Positions 1 through 10,286 of a DNA stretch of 64,000 bases are shown here, in pieces. This stretch comes from Amyloporia xantha (lineage: Eukaryota > Basidiomycota > Agaricomycetes > Polyporales > Adustoporiaceae). Numbering within the stretch: the first letter of the stretch is position 1; every line of letters starts with the position of its first letter. The notes beneath the pieces were generated by a model. That model saw only the letters and a program-made list of their open reading frames with translations. It ran no database searches and was not told the DNA's origin. The stretch covers positions 398,494 through 462,493 of the forward strand of contig JAYKKR010000030.1 in the NCBI GenBank assembly GCA_036971615.1, read 5' to 3'. Position numbers and translations under genes: made by a program.

Positions 1-267
1 ATCGATGATGTGGGATGGCTATATTTGAGTACCATACAATGTAGACAGTAAATATTGGTTATCACACTGTCAATGTATCCCATTACTGTCTGTGCTTGAG
101 TAGTCTAATTGGTGATACAAATGAAACATCATGTGAAACTCAACAACAGGCAGTGTTCAAGCATATTTGTCATTGCAATGCATACAGTACACACTATGTG
201 TATAGAAATGTCGTAGAAGACATCAGCCGACAGTAGAGTTCAGGGAGAATTATAGTGTTGATGTATG

Positions 268-505
268 GCGCAATGGCCAACCCATCCGCCCAGGGGTAAA
301 ATATAGCCGAACAGAGCAGGCAAAAATATAGCGGTAGAATATAGCGTGGTTGGCCAACACATCTCCACAGGGTACATTATAGCGTTGGCCGAAGCTACAG
401 AGCAGGCAAAAATATAGCGGTAGAATATGGCGCAGTGGGCCGACACATCGCCCCAGAGTATATTATACCATTGGCCGAAGCTACAGCGCAGGCAATATTA
501 TGGCG
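268..505. repeat. Degenerate tandem repeat, 3 units of 73-86 bp
   Basis: Three imperfect units start with GCG at 268, 344 and 430, and a fourth begins at 503. Each unit contains a block like TTGGCCRACACATC followed by GAGCAGGCAAAAATATAGCGG. The units differ by substitutions and a short deletion. No coding potential is seen. Confidence 0.8.
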
Positions 506-979
506 TCGGCCGACGTCCGCTCTCCTTACACTGTAGGGAAAATATCACCCATATCTCTCCCTATAGTGTAGGCTATAGTGACTGTATGGTGTGGCAGTCG
601 TCGCAAAATGACTAAGACGGCTCAGCCCGGCTTGAGCTTCGCGTGATGGACAGCTGTCATCACCGGGCCGACATCACGCTTCGCGCCAATCCTCTTCTAT
701 AGACACTCAAGCCGCCACCTTCCACATTAGATACAGGGCGGGTGTCTGCTGTTCCCTCTTTGTACACTACCTCATTAGGATTTATGCAACGAGGCTCAAG
801 TTCCCGTCCTCCACGTGGTCACTGGATTCGCATTTTCTCCTCATCCGCATGTTCATCTATCTATTTCATTTTCCTAAATTTTCTCTTTGCAAAGTGATTT
901 GCATCCTCATGTCCCTATATTCACATGTCTCCAAAATCTCGTCAGTGTGTTCTATGACTGCCCGGCGTCTCAAAGCTCG

Positions 980-986
980 TATAAAA
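980..986 (+). promoter_or_regulatory. TATA box of the gene starting at 1041
   Basis: A TATAAAA heptamer lies 55 bp before the ATG chosen for the next gene. That is a plausible core-promoter distance for a fungal gene with a short 5' leader. The 500 bp upstream of it hold nothing else recognisable. Confidence 0.5.
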
Positions 987-1040
987 CTTGGCTGGGGTCT
1001 GTTGCTGAAAGTCACTACCACAACTCTTTTCTCCGTTCAT

Positions 1041-2859
1041 ATGGCTCCGGTATTCAGCAAGCTCTCAGCCTCACCTCGTTCTGAGTTGACTGTGTCCGAA
1101 CGCTATGACGACGAGGAATCCGTGTGGAAGCACATATTGAAGATAACGCCATGTATTCAGACATTCACCGCCGATCCTGTACCGTCTCTTAAGGATGCTG
1201 CATAGTAAGTGGCCGTTCTAGTCAGTTTCGAGAATTGTGTCTTGCTAAAGTAACATGTTCAGCCCGTGCGATAGCCTTCAGCGCCCTATCCCACTCGATG
1301 AACTTGTCGCCTATTGCGACAAGTTTGATTGGTTATCAAACATAACCTGTTTTTGCTCGCTGCGCAGTGGCCCCGACCATCCAGTCAAGCTTTTTGTCCC
1401 ATGGAAAGGTGAACATGCCGACAATCCATGTCTTGGCTGTGCACATTGGAAGCGTGGTAAGGTGACCGGATGCTCATATTTTCGTAAGTAAACATACACC
1501 TAGCTGCTTGCAGTGTAATTCCTGATTCCGCCGTGACACACAGTCAATCTATGCCGCTTGCTGCGTCTGCCTACTAGTCTCACTGGGCAATCTTATGCAC
1601 TTTTCCCTCTGAAGGATCCGTTTGGGACTGTTGGGAGTAGTAAGTAATTCTCAACTGTTCCTCTAGTGATCACGCCTGACTGGCCAATCCTAAGATATGT
1701 CTGATAAAGAGAACTCCGCTGGTATGTTTTCTTTTATATAACACTTCGGTACTGTCAGCTAGCTGATGGCATACGACCTGTAGCAGGCCCGGGGCCCTCT
1801 TCGCAGCAACAGAAAGGTTAGTATTAAATTGTAGAAGTGTTTCGCTGGTTCACAGTCATATATAGGGAAGCAACACATGTTGCCGGCTTCATACAATAAA
1901 GTCGAGCCCCCCTCACCGTCCGGCAGCGCAATGTTCTCAAATTTGAACGTGATGTTACCGTTTAGCCATGAATATAGAATTCAGAGGCCTATCACATCTA
2001 CACCTCAGGCTCGTCGGCCATACTATGCCGCGGCAGGGATTCAGACACCTACCATTGGTAAGTGTTGCCTTTAGCTTCTAGATCTGAACACTGTCGTCTC
2101 ATGCATAATCTATGTTTAGGTGACTGGCCTGGTCTCGAACGTGAGTACTTGCACTGTCTTTTGTTGCAACTCTCCACTAACGCATGACGTAGACATGGCA
2201 CCAGGCTATGTTGACGATCCCCTGCGAATATCGACTACACCCCCGCAAGAATATGCTCACCGTGGCCTTCATGACCTGCCGCTTCCGTCCGACGAAGAAA
2301 TGGATGCCACCATTCTCAAGCTCATTAGTCGTGACAATCCTGGTGTCGCATACACGCAGTTGCTATCCGTCTTGGGTGGATGCCGCCATTGCGGCCTCTG
2401 TATGGGAGTAAACATGTTCCTTCACCACACTTGTCCTCCCATTCCAGAGAGCTCCCCACTTTCCGATCCGTCACAATCCTCACAGCCATCTTGTGGTACT
2501 CGACACCTGTTATCACCTCTGATCGGTGGCAGTTCGTCTCTCGCACTCGAAGAGTTGCATTCATTCACTTCAGTCCCCGATACCACTTATCCGCCATCCA
2601 CCTCGAGCAGTATGACCATAGGGACTCCTTCGACTGAGTCATCTGTTGAAGTCATTCGTGCTCTCCTTCCTTGGGTTCAACCTCTCTTGGCAAAAGAGAG
2701 GCCAGTTCTGAAAATTTTCCATCGTCTCCCTCTCATGACTATCATCTTCAATCTCAGCGTCCCGTGAAACGTAGGCGAATCCTCAGGGCATGCATCCCAA
2801 AAGCTGAGCAAGCTCGTGAGGTCATCGATCTCACACTTGACACCTCGGAATTCGATTAG
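1041..2859 (+). CDS. Eight-exon hypothetical protein with Cys/His clusters and a C-terminal SIM-like motif
   Basis: I do not recognise a named family. Exons 1041-1204, 1263-1483, 1544-1639, 1695-1721, 1787-1816, 1866-2057, 2120-2140 and 2193-2859 join in frame through seven GT-AG introns, which strongly supports a real gene. The second exon encodes CLGCAHWKRGKVTGC and the last encodes GCRHCGLCMGVN followed by HHTC, both possible zinc-binding clusters. The C-terminus has a basic KRRR stretch (possible NLS) and then REVIDLTLD, which resembles a SUMO-interaction motif. Near 2700 the reading frame must move by one base to reach that C-terminus. This could be a frame break or an unusual 56-nt intron starting GTTGAA. 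Proteins of this layout seem common in agaricomycete genomes without assigned function; that is from memory. Confidence 0.6.
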
Positions 2860-3090
2860 GGTGATTGTATTTACTTTCTCTGTAATGTTCTGTATCATAT
2901 CTTGAGTTGGTGTGCCGTTTTTGATAGTATGATTTGAGTATATATGCACGCATGTTGGGAAGACGTGTATGTTCTTAGTCGACTGAAACTCATCAATAAA
3001 TATATGTGAAGACTGTAATCATCCATTTGGGTTGAGTATATACACCAGAAAGACCAGGCATATGGAGGTCGGCATCCGAAATCTTGCCAT

Positions 3091-6000
3091 TCAGCCTGTC
3101 CTCGTTGTCCCGCTCGATTTGTTTGCGCATATCCGTGACTTGCTGTTCGATCTTGGGTGCCATTCAGTAGATCCCAGCTGCATGCGCGAGCAATGCACGG
3201 ACGTGGTAGGGCGTCGTGGTGGACGCTTGAGTCTGCACCTGTCCTCTTCCTGCCACCTCGAGACCTTCTCCGCCAGGACACCATCGACTTTCCACTGCCC
3301 TCGGCCATCCCCACTTGGAGGCGGGACGTAGTGGAAACCTTTGACGTACTTCGCAATTTTAAGTCCGGCAGGGGCGACGCACACCCACCGCTTGCAAAGC
3401 TCGCCGCGCATCGGGTCCCCTTTCGAGTCATCATCATCACCATCCTCAATGATCCCGTCCGTCTGATCGCCGGACTCGACCTTGTCGAGAACCTCCATCT
3501 CGATGTTGTGCTCTTCGGATGCAGCCTCCTGTGACCAGAAGCCCATGGCATAGACCTTCTTGCCACTCCAGCCCATGCCTCGCAGGCACCAGTCCTCGGC
3601 CAGCGGCTTGGATCCGCTTGTCAACAACGGCGCGCCATCGCCACACTCCTTCTGAAACTCGCGGTACATGATCCGACGGGGTACACTCTCGAGGAACTTC
3701 GCAAGAACGTTCCACGGGATAGCGCGCTCCAATATCGCAAGCGCGTGGCTGTCCTTCAGCGTGGTGGCGAGGAATGTAAGGAAGATGGTGATGTATGGGT
3801 TGAGGGTCGAGTGTGCGAATGGTGATGATTTTCGCATCGGCTTCTCGAGGACGTGGGCGAGCATTGAGAACACGAGCTGCATACCTGTCGACAGCGCCGG
3901 TGTTAGGGAAATGGGACTTTTTAGTCCCAAAAGTATAGACTCATTTCTATGCTATTTATCCTTGCTACTTATCCATTTACTCTTATTTTCACTTTAGAAG
4001 TACCGCTTTTGCCCTATTTCTTTTATAATGCTTACTATGCTTACTGCGGTCTAGGTAAGTATTAAGACCGAAGCTACCTCAATTAGGTCGGTCTTAATAC
4101 ACCTATAGGATCACTGAGCTTCGCTCTCAAGGTCCTATCCAAGTCTCTGACTTGAAACCATGTCCAAACCCGCTCACAGCATCACCAACCGCAGTGCCTC
4201 CCTCACAGTTGCACTAGGAGTGGCACTAAGACCGAGGCCACTCCGAGGCTCACCAAGGCCTCATGTAGGCTACATAGCCTCGGTCTTGTTGCGCTGTATA
4301 GCCCCAGTCATAGCCTCGCTTATTGTTCTTGCTTGAGGCTATACAAAGGCTATACTGTGCCACTTGAAGGGCAGTGACTAGGACAATAGGAAAAAGCTTC
4401 GGACTTGATGTGCATGGTTAAAGCATGGTTAAAGCGAGGTAAAGGAATAGGTTAGAAGCCTCTGGTACTTAGAAGGAACATTTGAGTAGGTTCTATTCTG
4501 CTTATTTAATCTTGTCTCAGGAAATGTATATAAGACCGCTCTCATGTACACTACAAAACATCATCTTTCCACCCAATCCATTTGTAAGCTTCAGTGCTAC
4601 ATTGAGACCTTGTCTCCTTCTCGGTTTTGTAGGACTTGCCATAGCTACGCGCTGGTATCAGACCTATTCCAGACTCGACAAACTACTTATAGCTTGCGCT
4701 AAGTAGCGGTCTTCGGTATTGCTTCGCGCTACCTAAAGACCTTAGTCTGGCAACAATACTTGAGAAGGATTTGAGTATCATTGTATCGTTTGAAGTCCTA
4801 CTTTGAAACCTTCTATTCATATCTTAAGACCTATCTGATAATACTCCAAGTCTATTCAATCTCTTCTATTCAAGTCTCTGTAGCCGGTATACAGAACTTC
4901 ACTGTGTCTCGGAATTGAAGACCTATTGCATTTGAGTTCAGTACAAGTAAGTAAGCCTGGCTCAAAGGTATTGACTTGTAACTCGTTGTGTGATCTGGTA
5001 CAATCCCACTACCACGCCTTCGCCCTTTGGTCTTCAGTTAACTCTGAAACCTTTCTTCATTCTATTCAAGTCTGGACTTGAATCCATTTGTATTCATCAT
5101 TAGAAAGGCTAAAAGCGGTCTTACTCCGGTCTTATTAGACTCAGACTAAGTACCCTTTGAGACCTCTATAGTGAAGTCTATTACTTCATTTCCTTATCAA
5201 AGCGGTCTTACTACGGTCTTACTAGACTTGTAATCAATACCCTTTGATACCTCTATAGTGGTATTAGCTTTCCTTTGAAGTCTATTGCTTCATTTCCTTC
5301 ACAAAGCGGTCTTACGTCGGTCTTACAAGGCTCGGACTAAAAGCCCTTTTTATACCATTAACAGGGTATTAGCCTTATTTTGAAGTCCAGTGCTTCATTT
5401 TGCATAACCTTTCTAGCTCGGTTTCAGCAGACCTTAGACCTATCCTAAGGGTCTCGCTGCAAAAGTCACCAGATCCATAACAGCCGGGGGAAGCGTGGGC
5501 TCGCTCGGGGATGGGATGGTGTCAGAGAGCATGGGGGAAGACTTGTGATGTGCGCATAGCGCCTCGGGAGGCACATCTTCATCATCAATGTCCATCCTCT
5601 TCTCATCATCCTCCACCTTCTTTGCCATTAACTTCACTCGTCCAGCTGCGGCGTTCGCCACTATCGGGCTGACGCTCGCCTTGCCGATGTGTGCTTCTCG
5701 ACCTCCGATACCGGAGATGCGCCTGAGGACAGCGTTTGGCCGACCATATTCCAAGATGGCGCCCAGGTTCACGACAGCCATCATGATCCAGTCGCGTTCT
5801 TGAACAACGGCGCCTTCTAGATACGCCCCATAAGTTAGCATGTGTCCTTAAGGGTAAGAAGAACTAGCACACAACCCGAGCCTGTGGTCAGTGGGGCTTG
5901 CACCGAGGGTTGCCATAATTGAGAACCCTCGAGGCTAGTCCCAGGTACACGACCCGGGGAGAATGCTAGCATTTCACACGTGGCGATATTGAGAGATAGA

Positions 6001-7127
6001 ACATGCTACGAACCTTCGATATAGAGCTTCTCCTCGAAGCGATCCAGTACGCGCCGGAAGTCGTCTAGCTGAATATTCGTGAAGAGAATGCTGTGCGGCA
6101 AGATGAAGAGCTCCGTGAGCCCCGCGTCCGGTGCCTGGCGACGTGCTTGGGCAGGGGGTGACCACAGCTGAAGGATAGACTCTCTTGCCGTGGTAAAGGG
6201 ATGCAGCGCGATCATGCTGGTTTGATATTAGCGCTTCCCGTCATCAGGAATAGAGATCGATAATCACACACCTCCTCACGAAATGGTACGTCGCCCTCAA
6301 CTCCTCATTGCTCGGGTCCTTCTCCCGACTCAGCAGCCCAAGGTGGTGATGCAGCTTGCCCGTGCCCGGTGTCAGCGCCAGTCCCCGCGCAAACCACTCG
6401 CGCGCAATTTGGCGCCACCGCTCCTTCTCCAGCTCGAGCTCCATCAGCCTCGCGGCGGCGATGCTGACGCTCGGGCTGTCATTCTGTTGACGACGGGCAT
6501 GAGACAGCGGCGAGTCGTCGATGTGCGCGGCAGGAGTTTGGTGGAGGGGATCTTTGGCTTGTCAGAGCTGTCATTATCGTCATCATCCGCGGGCTGAGGG
6601 ACATCGAGGTGGACTCACAACAGAGCTGACGCTCCAGGTCTGGGGAGGCTACCTGAAGTAGTTTGCATGCTGTCAAGGAGGGCGCACACCGCCATGCGAT
6701 ACCGAGCGAGGTCACCTAGCGCTTCCACCCATGTACTGTGGAACTCCGCCAGGTTTCGCTCCTCGAGGAGACCGGAATAGAAGGAGTATACATAGTAGAT
6801 GTGAAATCCTGTAAGGATGAATTACGTAACACAGAAATGCTTTACCTGCAGATATTCGAGAGCGATGGGTGAATTGTGTGGTGGTCGCGCGGTGCGGTGC
6901 AGCGACTCGAGCAGTCTGAAGAAAGCATGTGTCCACAGGCAGATAATGAGATTGCAGTTTGATGGGATATTTTGTTGTGAGGCTCGCAATGAAGGCACGA
7001 GTAGTGTTCGTGTGAGCAGCTGACCTAGAGCCCAATAAGCCAAATACTGAGAAAAATGATCTCTAATTTCTGCGACACAGGATCTGACTTGAAGCATGGA
7101 GTTGAGACGACTTGAAGGAGTTGCCAA
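3091..7127 (-). CDS. Est1/SMG7-like protein, split by a large insertion
   Basis: Minus-strand exons match the Est1/SMG5-7 family (telomerase-associated or nonsense-mediated-decay 14-3-3-like TPR proteins). The N-terminal part (about 7100-6650) includes GLLEERNLAEFHSTWVEALG followed by DLARYR, the usual helical repeat core. The middle (6444-6250) has REWFARGLALTPGTGKLHHH. Next come IMMAVVNLGAILEYGRP (about 5780) and an acidic linker. The C-terminal conserved block (3900-3300) has AIPWNVLAKFLESVPRR and LAEDWCLRGMGWSGKKVY. About 1.5 kb of non-coding sequence (3912-5455) separates the last two blocks, far longer than neighbouring introns. The true start may lie upstream of 7127, and the C-terminus may include a spliced coiled-coil exon reaching about 2993. 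Family membership is clear. Whether it acts in telomere maintenance or in mRNA decay cannot be told from sequence. Confidence 0.7.
4060..4099. repeat. Perfect 12-bp inverted repeat
   Basis: TATTAAGACCGA at 4060-4071 and TCGGTCTTAATA at 4088-4099 are exact reverse complements around a 16-nt loop. It lies inside the non-coding insertion and shares the CGGTCTT motif with the tandem units near 5.1-5.4 kb. Confidence 0.85.
5116..5406. repeat. Tandem repeat, 3 units of 87-104 bp
   Basis: Units start at CGGTCTTAC 5116, 5203 and 5307. Each holds two CGGTCTTA motifs, then a CCCTTTGA-like block, CTATAGTG or a variant, and TGCTTCATTT. They lie at one end of the insertion in the Est1-like gene. Confidence 0.75.
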
Positions 7128-7547
7128 AACAGGCGAACTTCCAGTAGGCGCCCATATAGCCGCGCTTCAATGGATGCATAATTTGAGCAATACTCCCGGG
7201 GCGTTAATTGCTAAGTAAAACAGAATGGTTGAGGGGATTATATGATGTATAATGGACATTCTGGCTGCTTAAACTCTTGACTCTGGGCAGCACGAACATA
7301 TGCTTTTCCTTTGGCACAGTCGGTGTCCTTGCACGGTCACATGACCGTTGCGAGACTCGGTATGGTTTGGCTCTGGGTGCAATGTGAGTGCTGTCTCTTC
7401 TATGTCCGTCTGCCTTAGAGATACATCTAATCTAGGTTGGCTATTTCAATTCAAGCACTACACTATTCTTGGCTAGTAAACTGTTAATACTTGATAGGGT
7501 AGTCAATATGTGGCAGTTTGTTTCGGTAGAGAACAAATACATTCAAG

Positions 7548-7906
7548 TTAGGGGCCAGTCCGACTCGCTGAGGTGAGTCTAGCAGTAATAATTGGCATAA
7601 AATCAGACCTAGTGACCCTCACACAGCCCAGTTTTTCAAAAGTATGAACAGGACTTTTGCAAGTCTGAGCCTGCTCTGGCGATGGTGCACGCAGCCGCTT
7701 CGCAGTGCGGAGCTCTGAAGACCCAGTCCTCCGAGCCGAGGGGCCGGCAGGGATGTACAATGAGGTAGATGTATTCGTTAGCATCAGAATATCATTTTCC
7801 CCTTCCATGGTGAGCTCAGGCTAGAGCATGAACCTGCAATCAGAAATATGCACAGCTCGCTGGACAAGACGAAACTCACCTGGATGGGCTGGTATCCATG
7901 TGGCGG
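7548..7906 (-). pseudogene. Displaced C-terminal exons of the MULE transposase gene
   Basis: Reading the minus strand from the left edge of the LTR element, coding resumes at 7906 and runs to a GTGAGT donor at 7879. After a 59-nt intron (7821-7879) it continues to a stop at 7548. The encoded tail includes a basic AKRLRAPSPEQ stretch, a possible nuclear localisation signal. When the 13.85-kb element and one copy of GCGG are removed, this frame continues that of the MULE gene ending at 21,761. I therefore read it as the severed C-terminus of that gene, not a separate gene. It has no recognised domain of its own. About 400 bp between here and the Est1-like gene hold no other feature. Confidence 0.6.
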
Positions 7907-9381
7907 TGTAAGGAATGGGTACGCGCTACCCTATGAACGGACGGTAGGGCAGGACGAGACAGCGGAACGGAGGAGATGCGATCACGCGGGACAAAAGAGC
8001 TCGGCGGAAGCCAGCATGGCATTCGAACGGAACGACTACAGGACGGAACGCTAATCTACGGTCGACAAGTCGATGGGAGCGTCGGGCCCTTCCCCGCCGA
8101 CGTCAGAGAACGAGCGGTGGTGCGGGGGACGATAAATAGTCTCCCGGTGGTAACGGAAATCCTCCTCCGCAGGGGTACGGGCCCGCGAGGGACCTCCCTC
8201 CCGACGTCCTCCCCTCCCTCCCAGAGCATGAGCGGCAACATGGATCGAGTGCTCTAGGTCTTCGAACGCCCGCGGATAGGGACGCATACGGTCCAAAGTG
8301 TCCGAGAACTGGCGGGCGACAAGTTCGAGCCGTTCTAAAGCTTCATCGGTACGTTCCTCGGCGATGCGGGGAGGGGTCCAGAAGGCCTCTTCCGTGTACA
8401 ACGGGAGGGGAGGCGGAGTACCAGCTTCGTCCCGCTGCGCATTGGAACGAACCTCGTCGGGGCTCCAGGCGATCCCAGGATAGGGGACTGCACCGCGATG
8501 GCTCAGGGAGGAGCGGAAGATCGAGTCGATGTAGTGGACGAGCTCGCGGAGGGTGACGAAGGCAGTGAGCGGAGGGAGCGTGAGGTTCCCCCGCGGCTAT
8601 GGCTTGGGCTCGAGCTTCATAGGCAAGGCGCTGCGGGACGGGACGTGAGGGGAAGGAAAGAGAAGTAAAAGAGAAGGTGGACAAACCAGCAGCCAGCGCA
8701 CTCCGTGCGCCCAGGCAAGCCAAGCAGCCGGATCGGAAGGGCGGAATGAAGGCTCAACAACGCACTCAGCGCGAAGCACGTCTACGAGGAGGAGGTAGCG
8801 GCGGACGTGGAGGGAACCGATGGGGTCGGTGGGTTCGGCAGGCTCAGACATGGCGAATGAGGCGAAGGGAGGGAAGAGCGCGCGGAAGGAGGATAAGTAA
8901 GTCAGGGGAAGAGTCGGAGGGGAGGCAGCGGGAGGTAGCGGGAGGAAGCGGGAGGGAGAGTGACATGGCAGCGCATGCGGGACGAGGTATATATGAGGAA
9001 GGGGGACGAGGCGGAGGGGGCATCTACCATCTGGTACGAGCTGCGACTGGGACTTTGACTTTCACGCGACCGGGTTTTCTTGCTCAGCGGAGCATACTGC
9101 GTTTTACTTCTACGAGAGGGCGAGCAAGCGGCTTGACCCATTTTACTGCGATTCGGGATACCTACTGCGTACTGAGGACTGCGACTGCGACTTGACTGGG
9201 ATAGCACACATAGAGCGTCCCCCATATACCTACGAGTCTCTAGCTCAATCAATTCTTTTCTCTCTTGCTCATCCTCCGTGCCAGACGCTGCGAACGTCTT
9301 CACTCCCCTTTCCCTTCGACTCATTGATCTGTTCCTTCCAGGTGTGCTTATCGCACAGCGGGAGGAGCACCAAGCCTTACA
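7907..9381 (+). repeat. Left LTR (copy A)
   Basis: This 1,475-bp repeat has termini TGTAAGG and CCTTACA. It matches copy C almost exactly. The differences I saw are one extra C in the run near 8590 and one base near 9311. A TATATAT box lies at 8988-8994. It carries an antisense gene whose frame is broken by the extra C. Confidence 0.85.
8051..8851 (-). pseudogene. LTR-borne accessory gene, frameshifted copy
   Basis: This is the copy-A version of the two-exon gene that is intact in copies B (16964-17763) and C (20431-21230). An extra C in the homopolymer near 8590 shifts the second exon soon after the splice junction. The rest is essentially identical, including the 56-bp intron and the C-terminus PIDLSTVD. 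The break is either a real mutation or a homopolymer assembly error. Confidence 0.6.
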
Positions 9382-9432
9382 CCGATCTCCCTGAGTTTCT
9401 TCCCTCGTCCCTCTATCTTCGTACCCCGTCTC

Positions 9433-10234
9433 ATGAGCGCGACGCCCCCGGTGTTTTCTCCTGAGGAGGCCCGCGAAAGGTACCTGCAGGTCCTCTGTGA
9501 CAACCCCATCCCCTCCGATCCGGCCGCACGCATTGCGTGGGTCCACGCCATAGACACCGCCGAGGTACGTGCTCCCCCTTCCGCCCACACTATACGTTGT
9601 CCTCAAACCCCCGCCTAGGCCGTCCTTCATTCCACGCTTCCGGAGGACTATGACCCTTCGTCCCCGTCGGAGCCCGTCCCCGGGATCGACGTCCTTGCCC
9701 GCCGCGCTGTGGTGGACTCCTTCCGCCTGCGTTACCTCCCGCATCCGCCACCAGTCCCCATCCGCCTGACTGCCTTAGAACTCCAAAACGTCCAACTCCA
9801 AGCGCGCATCGACCAACTCGAACCCGCTCTCGCTCAGATCCTACAAGTGCAAATGGACCCGCTGCGCTCTGACGTCATTGCCCACGCCCTCGAGATCCTC
9901 GCGGAAGTAGATCACCGTTTGTCTCTCCAAGACACGGCCCTTTCTTCCGCGCTGGGAACGTCCATGTCCCTCCTTCGTGCCGAGGTCCACGCGGCGCGCC
10001 CGCGATTCCTCGTCTGCCTTGCGTATCCTCCAAGACCAGGTCGCCCACGGATTCGACCGAGCCGCCTTCTCCCTCTCTACCCACAACACCGTAATCCAGT
10101 CCCTTCTCCGCCGCGTCCTCGCCCTGGAAGCCCGCTTCCCTTCCCCCGACCCTCCTTCCATTCCCTACTCTTCCCCCCCATCGTCAGATCCTTCCTCCCC
10201 GCTCGATCCCTCCCCTTCCGCTTCCTCCCCATAA
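9433..10234 (+). pseudogene. Accessory coiled-coil gene, tail-to-tail with pol
   Basis: Exon 1 (9433-9564, 44 codons) ends in IAWVHAIDTAE. A phase-0 intron of 54 bp follows, and exon 2 starts at 9619. Exon 2 encodes a heptad-rich stretch around LELQNVQLQARIDQLEPALA, consistent with a coiled coil, and ends with a Pro/Ser-rich tail. Near 10,000 the frame must shift by one base to keep the coiled-coil character (ILQDQVAHGFDRAAF), so the present copy is broken. The stop lies 53 bp from the pol stop on the other strand. The short first exon and phase-0 intron match the LTR-borne gene and the Zn2Cys6 gene of the same element. I know no function for it. Confidence 0.5.
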
Positions 10235-10286
10235 CTCTTTTGCTCGCTTTCCCGACCCACCTCTTCATCCCCTACTTCCATTTCGT

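Larger units (their letters stand above)
3912..5455. mobile_element. Non-coding hairpin-rich insertion inside the Est1-like gene
   Basis: This AT-richer block sits between two conserved exons of the Est1-like gene and has no coding potential. It begins near a perfect hairpin GGGACT-TTTT-AGTCCC (about 3925) and ends near a second one, AGACCTTAG paired with CTAAGGGTCT (about 5429-5453). It contains many copies of CGGTCTT and its complement. These features suggest a non-autonomous element inserted in an exon or intron. I could not find convincing terminal inverted repeats or a target duplication, so the exact ends are uncertain. Confidence 0.5.

Noticed and set aside
3900..3912. TTAGGG next to the Est1-like gene as a telomeric repeat trace
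   Set aside because: It is a single copy of the hexamer, expected by chance. No tandem telomeric repeat is present anywhere nearby.
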